From positions 1 through 64,000 of the IMG/VR virus record IMGVR_UViG_3300042359_000646: a stretch of DNA of 64,000 nucleotides. One strand, 5' to 3'. The notes under the pieces are model-generated. The model did not search any database. It was not told the origin of the DNA and was given only the letters and a program-made list of their open reading frames with translations. Every line of letters begins with the position of its first letter. Position 1 is the first letter of the stretch. Below, piece after piece: positions 42,307-50,304 of the stretch. The DNA is from a virus. Made by a program: the position numbers and the translations under genes.

Positions 42307-42773
42307 ATATCTTCGTACTTCACGAAAATCCAATCAAAGCGGCGAGACTTGTCCCAGTCAAAGTGGCTAGTAAAATGGCGCTTGAAGCTGCTCAAATGCT
42401 TGCAGTCGCTTGCGCTCATCACGGTCTGGCACTCCCCCACAAAAAAGATGGCAACGAGTATTCACCAAAATCGCACGTTAATCATCCTTGCACTAAATGG
42501 GCTTGTCAGTCCAAAAGTAATATGAATTGGTTAGCTCTTCATGGTATAGAGTTGTGTAAGTGTCACGAAAAACATTATGGAAAATTACCTGCACACTCAC
42601 AAGCTTTGAAGTCAGTCTTTTATCAACTTCTCGCTTTTAAAGAAGTATCAACCGACCACACACCATTTGTTTCTGCTATGCCTGACGAGTTCAAGACTGA
42701 TGATGTAGTTGAGAGTTATTGGGCTTATATTAAAACCAAACCTTATTATGTAGAAGGAGAAGCGCAGCTATGA
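42303..42773 (+). CDS. Conserved phage protein (H-P-C-x-x-W family)
   Basis: 156 residues. L-H-E-N-P-I-K-A-A-R near the start, K-M-A-L-E-A-A-Q-M-L, N-H-P-C-T-K-W-A, N-M-N-W-L-A-L-H-G-I-E-L-C and A-M-P-D-E-F-K follow in the order of a family I know from many phage and giant-virus genomes without a proven function. Conserved His, Cys and Trp suggest an enzyme. Coupled to both neighbours. Confidence 0.65.
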   Translation: MNIFVLHENPIKAARLVPVKVASKMALEAAQMLAVACAHHGLALPHKKDGNEYSPKSHVNHPCTKWACQSKSNMNWLALHGIELCKCHEKHYGKLPAHSQALKSVFYQLLAFKEVSTDHTPFVSAMPDEFKTDDVVESYWAYIKTKPYYVEGEAQL

Positions 42774-42997
42774 AATTGACACATCGCATTGTAGAACTTG
42801 ACAACGGATATTTCACAGTCGAACGCTATGCTCCTTGGTTCTTTTTTGGAATTGAGATGCCGAAGTGGGAGAGATATCAGCAATATGCTTACATTCAATT
42901 CAACACTCAAGCTAATGCCCTCGGATGGATGCGTGAACGTTTTGGTGATGATAACGTAAAAGTTGAAAGTATTTGTGCAGTGTTAGGAGTTAAGTAG
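42770..42997 (+). CDS. Unknown small protein
   Basis: 75 residues, aromatic-rich (Y-A-P-W-F-F-F-G, W-E-R-Y-Q-Q-Y-A-Y). Start coupled by ATGA. No motif recognised. Confidence 0.55.
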   Translation: MKLTHRIVELDNGYFTVERYAPWFFFGIEMPKWERYQQYAYIQFNTQANALGWMRERFGDDNVKVESICAVLGVK

Positions 42998-43312
42998 ATG
43001 AGTGAAATTTGTCATGTTGATGGTTCATGTCCATTTGCTTGTAGCGAAGCAAGTGACATTGCACAAAGCTATGGATGTCTTCCAACTCCATACGACATCA
43101 AGATTATGCGTCTGCAACACGGTAAGACTTGGGCTTGCCATTCAGACACCTCTAAGCCATGCCAAGGCGCTGTGCAGCATCTAAAACGCAATGGTGAGGA
43201 TGCTTCGGTGATTGACCCGCAGTTGATTACAGAAGAGAGTGATTGGGGTGAACTTGTAAAGCCAAGCGAAGAAACGAAAGAATACATCAAGAGTAAATTT
43301 TGGAGTTATTAA
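42998..43312 (+). CDS. Cys-rich small protein, possible zinc binder
   Basis: 104 residues with six Cys: C-H-V-D-G-S-C-P-F-A-C near the start, then C near 27, and C-H and C near 45-54. Spacing could make a zinc site. The start immediately follows the upstream stop. No family recognised. Confidence 0.55.
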   Translation: MSEICHVDGSCPFACSEASDIAQSYGCLPTPYDIKIMRLQHGKTWACHSDTSKPCQGAVQHLKRNGEDASVIDPQLITEESDWGELVKPSEETKEYIKSKFWSY

Positions 43313-43313
43313 T

Positions 43314-43472
43314 ATGGCAGAAAAGAAGTGTGATTATACTTACTTGACCGCGATACAAAACTGCGGTTGGTGGTTCGTTGTAGCCATCCGCCCTAGTGGT
43401 GTGATTGAACATCTGGCTACATTTGATAATTTTGAAGATGCCGAATGGTATGGGACTACGCAAGCATTATGA
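43314..43472 (+). CDS. Unknown small protein
   Basis: 52 residues, with C-G-W-W-F-V-V-A-I-R-P near 17-27. Its stop overlaps the next start. Fills the gap between two well-packed genes, which supports it despite its size. Confidence 0.5.
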   Translation: MAEKKCDYTYLTAIQNCGWWFVVAIRPSGVIEHLATFDNFEDAEWYGTTQAL

Positions 43473-43888
43473 AAACTACAAGATGGTTTATTGAGTACAA
43501 CACTTTTACGCATGGCTGGCTAACTTCGATGCACAATACTGCCGAAGGGTGGGAATCGCAAGAGGCGGCTAATCATTGGTATGAGAATGTTCTGGAAAAG
43601 GAGTTACAGCATTGTTTTCGAGTAGTTAGTCGTGAGGTTGAGGTTAGTGCGAAGGATGTCGTGAAGGTGCTTAGTAGGTCAGTCCAGTTGGATGTAGATG
43701 ATACCTTGTGGAGAAGAAAAGAAGCTGGCAGTGAGATTGAGTGGCTACATTTTGACGACAATGACGACAAGATAGTAGAGGCTTATTACTCCCCAGACGG
43801 TAAGAATTGGCATCATAACTATTCTAGTGAAGGTGCTGTTTGCGAGGAACCTGAAGTTGAGCGAATCTGGCGAGAGTACAACGAATAG
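43469..43888 (+). CDS. Unknown protein, paralogue of the gene at 41,673
   Basis: 139 residues from the ATG at 43469, which overlaps the upstream stop. The first 55 residues share R-W-F-I-E-Y-N-T-F-T and F-R-V-V-S-R-E with the 96-residue protein at 41,673. An acidic C-terminal extension follows (F-D-D-N-D-D-K). Followed by a terminator. Confidence 0.6.
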   Translation: MKTTRWFIEYNTFTHGWLTSMHNTAEGWESQEAANHWYENVLEKELQHCFRVVSREVEVSAKDVVKVLSRSVQLDVDDTLWRRKEAGSEIEWLHFDDNDDKIVEAYYSPDGKNWHHNYSSEGAVCEEPEVERIWREYNE

Positions 43889-43889
43889 T

Positions 43890-43925
43890 GAGATGGAGGT
43901 GTTGTTATGCAGCATCTCCTTTTTT
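43890..43925 (+). terminator. Rho-independent terminator
   Basis: GAGATG (43890-43895) pairs with CATCTC (43913-43918), followed by CTTTTTT. It ends the unit that finishes at 43888. Confidence 0.65.
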
Positions 43926-43981
43926 CGCTTTGCTGGCTGTCGCTCACCTTCTTTTTCTGCACACGAACGAAGTGAGTCTTT

Positions 43982-44113
43982 ATGGATAACAAAGAAATGT
44001 TGAGGCAGTATGAGGACAAAGAAGTGCAAAGCGTGTATGTGGTTTGTAAGAAGCTGTTGCGCGAACATGAGAGGAATAAGGAAGCTAAGTCTTTCTCATT
44101 GCCGAAGGGCTAG
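43982..44113 (+). CDS. Very short charged protein
   Basis: 43 codons, Lys/Glu-rich helix (R-E-H-E-R-N-K-E-A-K). Its last codons lie in the 22-base repeat at 44,095-44,116, so its end may have been created by an insertion boundary. Low support. Confidence 0.4.
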   Translation: MDNKEMLRQYEDKEVQSVYVVCKKLLREHERNKEAKSFSLPKG

Positions 44114-44116
44114 GCT
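44095..44116 (+). repeat. 22-base repeat upstream of GIY-YIG module, copy 2
   Basis: Same sequence as the minus strand of 26622-26601 apart from one base. It is about 300 bases before the second GIY-YIG module, in the same orientation relative to the module as copy 1. Confidence 0.6.
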
Positions 44117-44418
44117 AACGCCAGTTGTCTCAAGCGCCGACGGCTGGGATTCTTCCTGATGATGACGATGATGTATGAAACCTATGTAATTATAAAAATA
44201 GATACCTGAAACCCGCATTCTATCGTTAAATAGGCGGCAGAAAATAAACGAATTATAGGAAACACTATATTTATTACAATCCTTACTGCAAGCGGTTTTG
44301 GTGAATTTACCCCGCTAAAGCTACCTCTAAATATCGAATACGAATATATTGGTAAGGTTAGTGTGTAATAGGGTGTGTTATATTAAGTATATGAGTTCAA
44401 CCCAACAAAAAAATATAG
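44114..44418. other. 305-base gap upstream of GIY-YIG module copy 2
   Basis: No gene. A repeated GATGATGACGATGATG stretch (44158-44173) is followed by AT-rich DNA. TTATATTAAG near 44,378 could serve as a -10 region for the 228-residue gene. No further similarity to the 26,350-26,626 gap beyond the 22-base repeat. Confidence 0.4.
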
Positions 44419-45105
44419 ATGCAAATCGAGTCTAGTTTAGTCTACAATCTACAAAACGAATTGAAAAAAGAGCCAGTGGATTTCGAGCTAACCAAAAAAA
44501 TTCTTGTCGAGCTTATCGAGTTTGATGCCGAACCAGTTACTACGAACATGATTAAGGTCATGCAATTGATGGTAGCTTTACTAACATCAGAAATAGCCAG
44601 ACTAAAGCAAGCAGATTCAACAAAGTATGTTAGAGCAAACAAGTTAGCTATTATTCTGAAAAACAACTCTTACCTGATTGCAGAGTTTGATGTTGTAGAA
44701 GATAGTAAAGCTGACACTATAAAAATTAGTTGGAGAGGTCAGGTTGACAAACCTACAGTGTATCGCGGCTACGACTACCTAAGAATAGAGCTTCAACGTT
44801 TTATCGGTCATGCAGAGTTCGATAACTCGACTATCGCAAGGGCTATCATGCAAGCTAAAAACTACATGAGATATGACAAGGAGTTCTTAGAGGTTGGTAC
44901 ACTAGAATCCTTAATTATTGAAAAAGCCTATGTGCTTTTAGAGTCTCGCCCTAACAAACGCCGTATCACTATCCCTGAATTGAAAAAAGAAATTGCTTCG
45001 ACTTCACTTTCTAGTAAAGAAGTAGAACAAGTTTTACTTAATGCAGATTGGGAGATTGTCAAATCAGGAACTTGCCCAACTAAATTCTTTAAACCAAAAC
45101 AATAA
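44419..45105 (+). CDS. Partner of the GIY-YIG gene, copy 2 (unknown)
   Basis: 228 residues. The order of elements follows the 226-residue protein at 25,669: a helical N-terminal third, then L-A-I-I-L-K-N-N-S-Y-L-I, a Y-D-Y-L-R-I-E-L-Q-R-F segment, and a basic C-terminal part R-I-T-I-P-E-L-K-K that may be a winged helix. Sequence identity is low, so the duplication is old or came from two sources. One base separates it from the GIY-YIG gene. Confidence 0.7.
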   Translation: MQIESSLVYNLQNELKKEPVDFELTKKILVELIEFDAEPVTTNMIKVMQLMVALLTSEIARLKQADSTKYVRANKLAIILKNNSYLIAEFDVVEDSKADTIKISWRGQVDKPTVYRGYDYLRIELQRFIGHAEFDNSTIARAIMQAKNYMRYDKEFLEVGTLESLIIEKAYVLLESRPNKRRITIPELKKEIASTSLSSKEVEQVLLNADWEIVKSGTCPTKFFKPKQ

Positions 45106-45106
45106 C

Positions 45107-45670
45107 ATGACACAAAACTACATCTACGCAATTCTAAATAAGGGTGACAACGTTGTAAAAATTGGCTTTTCCAATGACCCCAACAGGAGGATTGCCCAGA
45201 TTCAAACTAACACTATCCATCCGTTAGAACTGCTTCTAACTTTCAAAGGTGATTGTACCGTAGAAAGAGCGATTCACGAAGAGTTGAAAGATTACCGTAT
45301 ATCTGGGGAGTGGTTTGAGAACCATCCTTTTGTATTTTCTACACTTTCTTTGTATATGGCTAAACAGTTTGAAGCCAAACAATCACAACAATTTTCCACT
45401 GAAGAATTTGAAGTGGTACTAGAGGAGAACTCGCGTTTACAAAAGCACGTAGCTACTCTAGCAAAGGAACTAAAGAACTCTAATGTTAGGGCAATCAATG
45501 CAATAACATTAGTGACAGACCTTTTCAAGATGAGTGTGAACACAGAGGATGACCACATTAAAGATTTTAAAGAAGAGAATCCCAGAATCGTCAAGGAATT
45601 ATCAGAGATGGTTACAGGTTTTCTAAGCCAAGAGGAAGTCTTACCTAACCCATTGAGTTTCAAGCTATGA
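45107..45670 (+). CDS. GIY-YIG (T5orf172/MUG113-type) protein, copy 2
   Basis: 187 residues from the ATG at 45107, one base after the upstream stop; a longer frame would overlap the partner gene. I-Y-A-I-L-N, V-V-K-I-G-F-S, R-I-A-Q-I-Q-T-N and V-E-R-A-I-H-E-E-L with G-E-W-F match copy 1 at 25,163. The C-terminal half differs: a coiled coil (about 90-125) replaces the K-K-R-T-R domain. Overlaps the next gene by 4 bases. Confidence 0.75.
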   Translation: MTQNYIYAILNKGDNVVKIGFSNDPNRRIAQIQTNTIHPLELLLTFKGDCTVERAIHEELKDYRISGEWFENHPFVFSTLSLYMAKQFEAKQSQQFSTEEFEVVLEENSRLQKHVATLAKELKNSNVRAINAITLVTDLFKMSVNTEDDHIKDFKEENPRIVKELSEMVTGFLSQEEVLPNPLSFKL

Positions 45671-45900
45671 CCCAAACCAACCGCATCAATTCCTCTTCTG
45701 CACATATCACCGCAGACAGCCTTGATTGGCTCCGCAAGACCGATGAAGACAACATTATGTGGATTCCACTGTTCGCAAACTATTACTTCGCCTACAGAGC
45801 CATAGAGCAGCAATGGTGGTACGTTGACGAGGAGAAGAAATTCAAAGTAGATGCAGCACCAGATATTGAATCAATTTATCAAGGAATGGTAAAGCCATGA
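45667..45900 (+). CDS. Unknown small protein
   Basis: 77 residues, aromatic-rich (F-A-N-Y-Y-F-A-Y, Q-Q-W-W-Y-V-D). Coupled to the GIY-YIG gene and to the next gene by ATGA overlaps. No motif recognised. Confidence 0.55.
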   Translation: MTQTNRINSSSAHITADSLDWLRKTDEDNIMWIPLFANYYFAYRAIEQQWWYVDEEKKFKVDAAPDIESIYQGMVKP

Positions 45901-46076
45901 GTCAACCCCAGTATCGCCTCATATCTCGCGGTCAATCCTTTACTGGTCAAGAAGTAATCGAGCTTCACGTTTATAATCCTTCGAGAGGCATATGGACGAA
46001 GATGCCGATGAAAGTTACTATTGTTCCACAGTGTTGTTTGACACTAGCAGAAATCGAGGCACAAAATGCGACCTAA
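45897..46076 (+). CDS. Unknown small protein
   Basis: 59 residues, beta-type (V-I-E-L-H-V-Y, M-K-V-T-I-V). Overlaps both neighbours, which supports its reading frame. No motif recognised. Confidence 0.5.
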   Translation: MSQPQYRLISRGQSFTGQEVIELHVYNPSRGIWTKMPMKVTIVPQCCLTLAEIEAQNAT

Positions 46077-46392
46077 CTACAACCAGCTTGAGTTTTGTCA
46101 AGTCGAACAAGTGCCAATCACTACGCCCAAGAAAATTCACATCATTCGTTCCGAGCAGCAAGGTGCATTTAAGGTTGTGCTTAGCTCCAGAGATGCAGCT
46201 AAAATCGTCTCTGAGCTTCAGAAGGGCAATCCGAGTACTTTGTCAGCCTACATGAGCTTCGGCGGCACTAACGACACAAAATGGACTATTCTTGATGACT
46301 GCAAACAATACTCACTACACGGAGATTGGATTGAAGATAATGATGCTGTTCGAGAGTATCTAAACTCACAATTAAATGTTTTGGTGAACTAA
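46066..46392 (+). CDS. Unknown small protein
   Basis: 108 residues, mixed alpha/beta. Begins inside the preceding gene (11-base overlap). No family recognised. Confidence 0.6.
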   Translation: MRPNYNQLEFCQVEQVPITTPKKIHIIRSEQQGAFKVVLSSRDAAKIVSELQKGNPSTLSAYMSFGGTNDTKWTILDDCKQYSLHGDWIEDNDAVREYLNSQLNVLVN

Positions 46393-46393
46393 C

Positions 46394-46768
46394 ATGAAAA
46401 TTATATCTGAAAATCAATCTTCTAAGAGTTTCATAGAATTTGAGAATGGTGCAAAATATCTTCGGACTGAAACATCTGGATTCAAGATTTCATGGGAATC
46501 CGCACAGTTGGGACATACTTTTTTATTAAAAGAAGGTCTTTGGTGGGAGTGGGTTGAGGCGGAACAGAGCTTTCAACTTATGACTGAGAATATCCCGACA
46601 TTAGAAGAGGACTATCAACAACATCTTTTGGCAAAGTATCCGTTTGAAAAGCGTGTGCGCGAGATTGCAGGAAAGAATGTTGGTATTGGTGAAGTGATGT
46701 TTGATTTAGCGCGGGATTTTGATTTCGTGGAACTTGTTAAAAACTATTTGAAGAAACTGCCAAGGTAA
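46394..46768 (+). CDS. Unknown small protein
   Basis: 124 residues, with a Trp-rich strand pair (G-L-W-W-E-W-V-E) near 50-57 and a helical C-terminus. No family recognised. Confidence 0.6.
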   Translation: MKIISENQSSKSFIEFENGAKYLRTETSGFKISWESAQLGHTFLLKEGLWWEWVEAEQSFQLMTENIPTLEEDYQQHLLAKYPFEKRVREIAGKNVGIGEVMFDLARDFDFVELVKNYLKKLPR

Positions 46769-46772
46769 AACT

Positions 46773-46916
46773 ATGGCACAACAACTACAAAATAGTGTAC
46801 CTCTAGAGTTATTTACAGAAGACGGTAAAAAGATTACTATCGAGTACAGTTCAGAAACGAAGCAGCTAGTTATCAAGGCTGGCACTAACATATTGAAATC
46901 AAGATTGGTGAATTGA
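46773..46916 (+). CDS. Unknown small protein
   Basis: 47 residues, compact beta-type (K-I-T-I-E-Y-S-S then Q-L-V-I-K-A). Its stop overlaps the next start (TGATG). Context supports it. Confidence 0.5.
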   Translation: MAQQLQNSVPLELFTEDGKKITIEYSSETKQLVIKAGTNILKSRLVN

Positions 46917-47335
46917 TGAAAGCACATCTGCTACAAGTTTTAGTAATCGACCACGACCACCTCGGAGCCGATGAAGTTGAGCGCGTCCTCGAAGATGCGA
47001 ATTACCCGAACGATTGCATTGCCCCTAATGTAATCAAGTCTCAGACCGCAGAGGTTGGTGATTGGGATGACGATAACCCGTTGAACCACAGCGACACTCA
47101 AGCTGCTGAAGTTGCCCGACTGTTTAGTGCTTGGCAACCGATTGAAACTGCGCCTAAAGATGGTACGGTATTTCTAGGTTATAAGCTTTTTCTAGGTGGA
47201 AGCTATTATCCTGTACCGATGCAGTTCTTAAAAGAATATGACCAGTTTGTAAATATTGCAGATGGGTATGCGGTATTTGTTTGTGATGTCTCTCATTGGA
47301 TGCCGTTACTGAATCCTCCTCAAGCCAGATGCTAA
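46916..47335 (+). CDS. Unknown protein with W-x-P-I-E-T-A-P-K-D motif
   Basis: 139 residues from the ATG at 46916. The segment W-Q-P-I-E-T-A-P-K-D-G-T near 77-88 followed by a strand is found in many phage and bacterial hypothetical proteins; it lacks an assigned function. The N-terminal half is acidic. Confidence 0.6.
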   Translation: MKAHLLQVLVIDHDHLGADEVERVLEDANYPNDCIAPNVIKSQTAEVGDWDDDNPLNHSDTQAAEVARLFSAWQPIETAPKDGTVFLGYKLFLGGSYYPVPMQFLKEYDQFVNIADGYAVFVCDVSHWMPLLNPPQARC

Positions 47336-47365
47336 ACTGAGCAAACTTACCTATCATTATTTGCA

Positions 47366-47518
47366 ATGAATACGACCAAAAAATACGTTGTTGACGACAT
47401 CACCGCACAAACGATTTTCAAGACTATTCAAAAGCATCAAGTCACTCGTCGAGAGTGCATTCTCGCATCTCAGTATTGCCCCACTATCCACAGGAATCTT
47501 ATATGGTTAGTCGCTTAA
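47366..47518 (+). CDS. Unknown small protein
   Basis: 50 residues, basic, with a helix V-T-R-R-E-C-I-L-A. Overlaps the next gene by 16 bases. Weakly supported. Confidence 0.4.
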   Translation: MNTTKKYVVDDITAQTIFKTIQKHQVTRRECILASQYCPTIHRNLIWLVA

Positions 47519-47730
47519 TCAATTGGCTCTTTCGCCGTCACACTGTCTCGTACAAGCTGCATCACATTGAGCGCTTGATTGCAGAAAAGAAGTACATGGA
47601 AGCTAGCATAGCCGCACATTTGGCACTGCAAAAGTTTCCCGCACATCCCGAAATTCTCGCACTTCAAGCACAAGCTAAACAAGGATTTTCTTCATACTTA
47701 TACTCTGAGGTCAGCAATGCACAATTTTGA
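47503..47730 (+). CDS. TPR-like small protein
   Basis: 75 residues from the ATG at 47503, with AGGAATC upstream. Two helices resemble a tetratricopeptide unit: E-R-L-I-A-E-K-K-Y-M-E-A-S-I-A-A-H-L-A-L then P-A-H-P-E-I-L-A-L-Q-A-Q-A. A protein-interaction adaptor is plausible. Confidence 0.55.
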   Translation: MVSRLINWLFRRHTVSYKLHHIERLIAEKKYMEASIAAHLALQKFPAHPEILALQAQAKQGFSSYLYSEVSNAQF

Positions 47731-48289
47731 AATCTGGTATGCAATCAAGAACGCCAACAAGTATCTGTCTTTCACTAGAAGCAAAAACGATATTTCACAT
47801 CATGCTTATGATGGTTTTGCCATTACAGAACTAGCTGTTTCGGTACTTGAGAAGCGCGATTCCCCTGCTACAAACTATGTTGCACTGATTGAAAACGACA
47901 AGATTGCCGCGATTATGGATTTCGAGTTGGCATTTCATCTTTATGACGACTTGACGAACATTTATCCTGTTATTGTCGAGCCAATTGTTCGCTGCCAAAG
48001 ATGCGAGATTGCTTATATCGGCGGCGTATTCCATTGGAGCTACAAGAATAAACCTACGACTCCTGAGCAAGTCCTAGCGAAAGTCTGCATTCCGACTGCG
48101 GGACATGGCGACAAGCAAGACATCCCTTGCCTTGCCAAGCTGCTGTACGAATCTGATTTAGGCTTACTGCAAAAAACACCCGCAGAGTTGCATGATTTTG
48201 TTCGTGCTAACAACAAAGCGATTGATTTCGAGTTACCCGATGAAGATTACTATTTGAAAATAGCAAAGGAGATATTAGATTCACTATGA
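47717..48289 (+). CDS. Unknown protein with two Cys pairs
   Basis: 190 residues. C-Q-R-C-E-I-A-Y near 93-100 may bind zinc with a later Cys. Overlaps both neighbours. No family recognised. Confidence 0.6.
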   Translation: MHNFEIWYAIKNANKYLSFTRSKNDISHHAYDGFAITELAVSVLEKRDSPATNYVALIENDKIAAIMDFELAFHLYDDLTNIYPVIVEPIVRCQRCEIAYIGGVFHWSYKNKPTTPEQVLAKVCIPTAGHGDKQDIPCLAKLLYESDLGLLQKTPAELHDFVRANNKAIDFELPDEDYYLKIAKEILDSL

Positions 48290-48474
48290 GCAACTTTAAA
48301 TTCAGTGTCGGACAACGTGTTCGCTTTGATACACAAGCAAGCACCTACGAAGTGTACTCCAGATACGCGCCAGACGACGGCTCAGAGCATCAATACTATC
48401 TGAGCAGCCTAACTACACCTAGCTATCTTCAGTGGGCGCTAGAGAGCGATTTAAGTGAGGTCAGCGATGCCTAA
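48286..48474 (+). CDS. Small SH3/KOW-like protein
   Basis: 62 residues. F-S-V-G-Q-R-V-R-F, then a turn and Y-Y-L-S-S-L, suggests a small five-stranded barrel. Loosely related by pattern to the genes at 48,673 and 49,508. Confidence 0.5.
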   Translation: MSNFKFSVGQRVRFDTQASTYEVYSRYAPDDGSEHQYYLSSLTTPSYLQWALESDLSEVSDA

Positions 48475-48673
48475 ATTGTTTTACCGTTGGCGAGTTTGTG
48501 ACCGCGATGAATGGGTGCTGTACCTGAAAGACGTTTGGGTAATTCAGTTTACTTTCCACCCAATTAACCACCAGTACTTCCCTCGTTTTGGTTGGCTACA
48601 CATCATGAAAGATACTTGGCAAAGTTGCACCGATGATTGGCTGATGATTGATTTACAGAAGAGGAGTAAGTGA
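48467..48673 (+). CDS. Unknown small Trp-rich protein
   Basis: 68 residues from the ATG at 48467. Very rich in Trp and aromatic residues (F-Y-R-W-R-V, D-E-W-V-L-Y, G-W-L-H-I-M, D-T-W). Overlaps the upstream gene by 8 bases. No motif recognised. Confidence 0.5.
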   Translation: MPKLFYRWRVCDRDEWVLYLKDVWVIQFTFHPINHQYFPRFGWLHIMKDTWQSCTDDWLMIDLQKRSK

Positions 48674-48957
48674 TGTTTAAAATTGACGAACGTGTATATT
48701 TCCTAAAAGATAACCGCATCCAAAGTGGTCTTATTTTAGGTTGGCAACAGAGTGTAGTTAAAAATAAGTCTACACACTTGGTTTACCTGATTGGTGACAA
48801 AATTAGTGGCAATACCGCAGCTACGGATTACTTTTACAGTGAGAGTTATGAGACTTTGTCTGAGTATTGCGTATTTGAAAGTATCGCGGCTCTCAACAAG
48901 TTCCACGAAACTCTGTATCAAGAAAGCCAAGGTATACAAACCCAACCGTTCGGCTAG
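48673..48957 (+). CDS. Small SH3/KOW-like protein
   Basis: 94 residues from the ATG at 48673. D-E-R-V-Y-F-L-K-D-N-R-I-Q-S-G resembles V-W-F-L-K-N-D-K-V-Q-K-G of the gene at 49,508, with a matching C-terminal helix. The two are paralogues. Ends against the convergent gene at 48,954. Confidence 0.55.
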   Translation: MFKIDERVYFLKDNRIQSGLILGWQQSVVKNKSTHLVYLIGDKISGNTAATDYFYSESYETLSEYCVFESIAALNKFHETLYQESQGIQTQPFG

Positions 48958-49448
48958 TATCTAATCTGGTCTTTCTTACTAATTGGTTTAGCTTTGCCAG
49001 TTTCGCGCTTGTCGTTGCTGAATCCATCTCTTGACGCGGCTGATTTACTTTCGTCCATCACTGGCTTACCCTTATTCTCTTTTCTGACCTTATCCACGAA
49101 GTCTTGAGTCTTGTCAGTTCCTGCCCCTGCCGTCGCTCTTGGCTTGCGAGGCTCGACATACTTCAATGTGGTGTCCTTAGCAGTCTTCTCTCGTTCTGCC
49201 GCTTTGTTGGCTTCATTCTTATCACGAAGAGCTTTGTTGGCGCGTTGTTTGGCTTCGGATGCACCTTTTCCTAAATCGGTGTAGCTGGCGTTTTTCTTGG
49301 GGTCAGTCCAAGCTTTCTTGCTGGCGATGTCCTTAACGGCTCCTACAGTTGTTTTGATGTCTGCTTTGGCGCGAGTTAGGAAGCGGTCGAGATTGCCTAA
49401 AGCAAAGTCAGCTTCGAGAGGCGAGTTCATGTGGCGGAAGTCTGTCAT
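48954..49448 (-). CDS. Isolated minus-strand protein with E-A-D-F near the N-terminus
   Basis: 164 residues, highly charged (Lys, Asp, Glu, Ala, Arg) and probably disordered or helical. L-E-A-D-F-A-L-G at about 11-18 fits the A-x-F motif of the left virion block. It is the only clear minus-strand gene in the whole rightward block and overlaps the convergent gene by 4 bases. This suggests a virion gene moved into the early region. Confidence 0.7.
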   Translation of the reverse strand: MTDFRHMNSPLEADFALGNLDRFLTRAKADIKTTVGAVKDIASKKAWTDPKKNASYTDLGKGASEAKQRANKALRDKNEANKAAEREKTAKDTTLKYVEPRKPRATAGAGTDKTQDFVDKVRKENKGKPVMDESKSAASRDGFSNDKRETGKAKPISKKDQIRY

Positions 49449-49507
49449 AGGGATGATGCAATTTTTGTTATTTTATTTTATTGTATCAGGATTAGCGAGA
49501 GGTACTT

Positions 49508-49885
49508 ATGTCTAATTACCAAATCAACACCAGAATCGAAAAACTTCGAGCTACAGGCAATTCACAAGAATTTCTAGATGCTCTTCATTGCCTTGAGTTA
49601 GCTATTAAAGACTTACTTGAGAATAATCCCACTTTCAAGTTTGCGGTGAGTCAAGAAGTCTGGTTTCTCAAGAATGATAAAGTTCAGAAAGGAAATGTGC
49701 GAGTTCGTCAGATTACTGAGAGCAGTGAAAAACTACGAGACGAAGTAGATTATTTCAATAGAAGTACAGATGACAAACTTATTATTGTATATTCTTTATC
49801 TGAATCTAAGACCGCAGACCCAAATTGGTTGCTCGATGAACGTACCCTATTTGCAAGTAAAGCTGACTTGTTGGAGTCACTGTAA
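49508..49885 (+). CDS. Unknown protein, paralogue of the gene at 48,673
   Basis: 125 residues. An N-terminal helix pair is followed by a barrel-like part with E-V-W-F-L-K-N-D-K-V-Q-K-G near 55-67. Stop overlaps the next start (TAATG). Confidence 0.55.
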   Translation: MSNYQINTRIEKLRATGNSQEFLDALHCLELAIKDLLENNPTFKFAVSQEVWFLKNDKVQKGNVRVRQITESSEKLRDEVDYFNRSTDDKLIIVYSLSESKTADPNWLLDERTLFASKADLLESL

Positions 49886-50304
49886 TGTTAATTGTAGGAC
49901 ATCTCAAAGAACGTCAACTTGATTCAGATATTCGCTGTGACCGAGCAACTGCGCTTGGCAACCCTTTTGATTTAGTCAATGAAGAATTTCGTGACGAAGT
50001 TTGTGATGCTCATGAAGCTTACTTAAAACTAGTAATCAGACGTTACAATGCTGGTATGCGCGACCAATATGTTGACCCCAGAGAGATTAGTAAAACACTC
50101 CCAATCTCGAAAGTCTGGAAAACACCTTCAACTAAAGATATCGTCTTCCAGTTACATCAGCTTGTACCTTTGTATAAAGAAAAGAAAGTGTATCGAGTAA
50201 GATGTTGGTGTCGTCGAAGTGATGCTGTCGAAGCTATTCCTAGATGTCATTTAGATACGGTTGTACGTTGTGTAAAACATTGGAGTGAAAAAAGTGAGGA
50301 ATAA
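49885..50304 (+). CDS. DUF4326-type protein
   Basis: 139 residues. D-R-A-T-A-L-G-N-P-F-D near 20-30, an E-E-F-R-D-E-V-C-D-A helix, and a late V-R-C-W-C followed by C-H are the landmarks of the DUF4326 family, often found in phages. Role unknown; the W-C...C-H end could bind metal. Confidence 0.65.
   Translation: MLIVGHLKERQLDSDIRCDRATALGNPFDLVNEEFRDEVCDAHEAYLKLVIRRYNAGMRDQYVDPREISKTLPISKVWKTPSTKDIVFQLHQLVPLYKEKKVYRVRCWCRRSDAVEAIPRCHLDTVVRCVKHWSEKSEE

Noticed and set aside
43907-43975. 22-codon hydrophobic frame with a GGAGG upstream
   Set aside because: The GGAGG and the first codons are part of the terminator hairpin at 43890-43925, which explains the sequence better.
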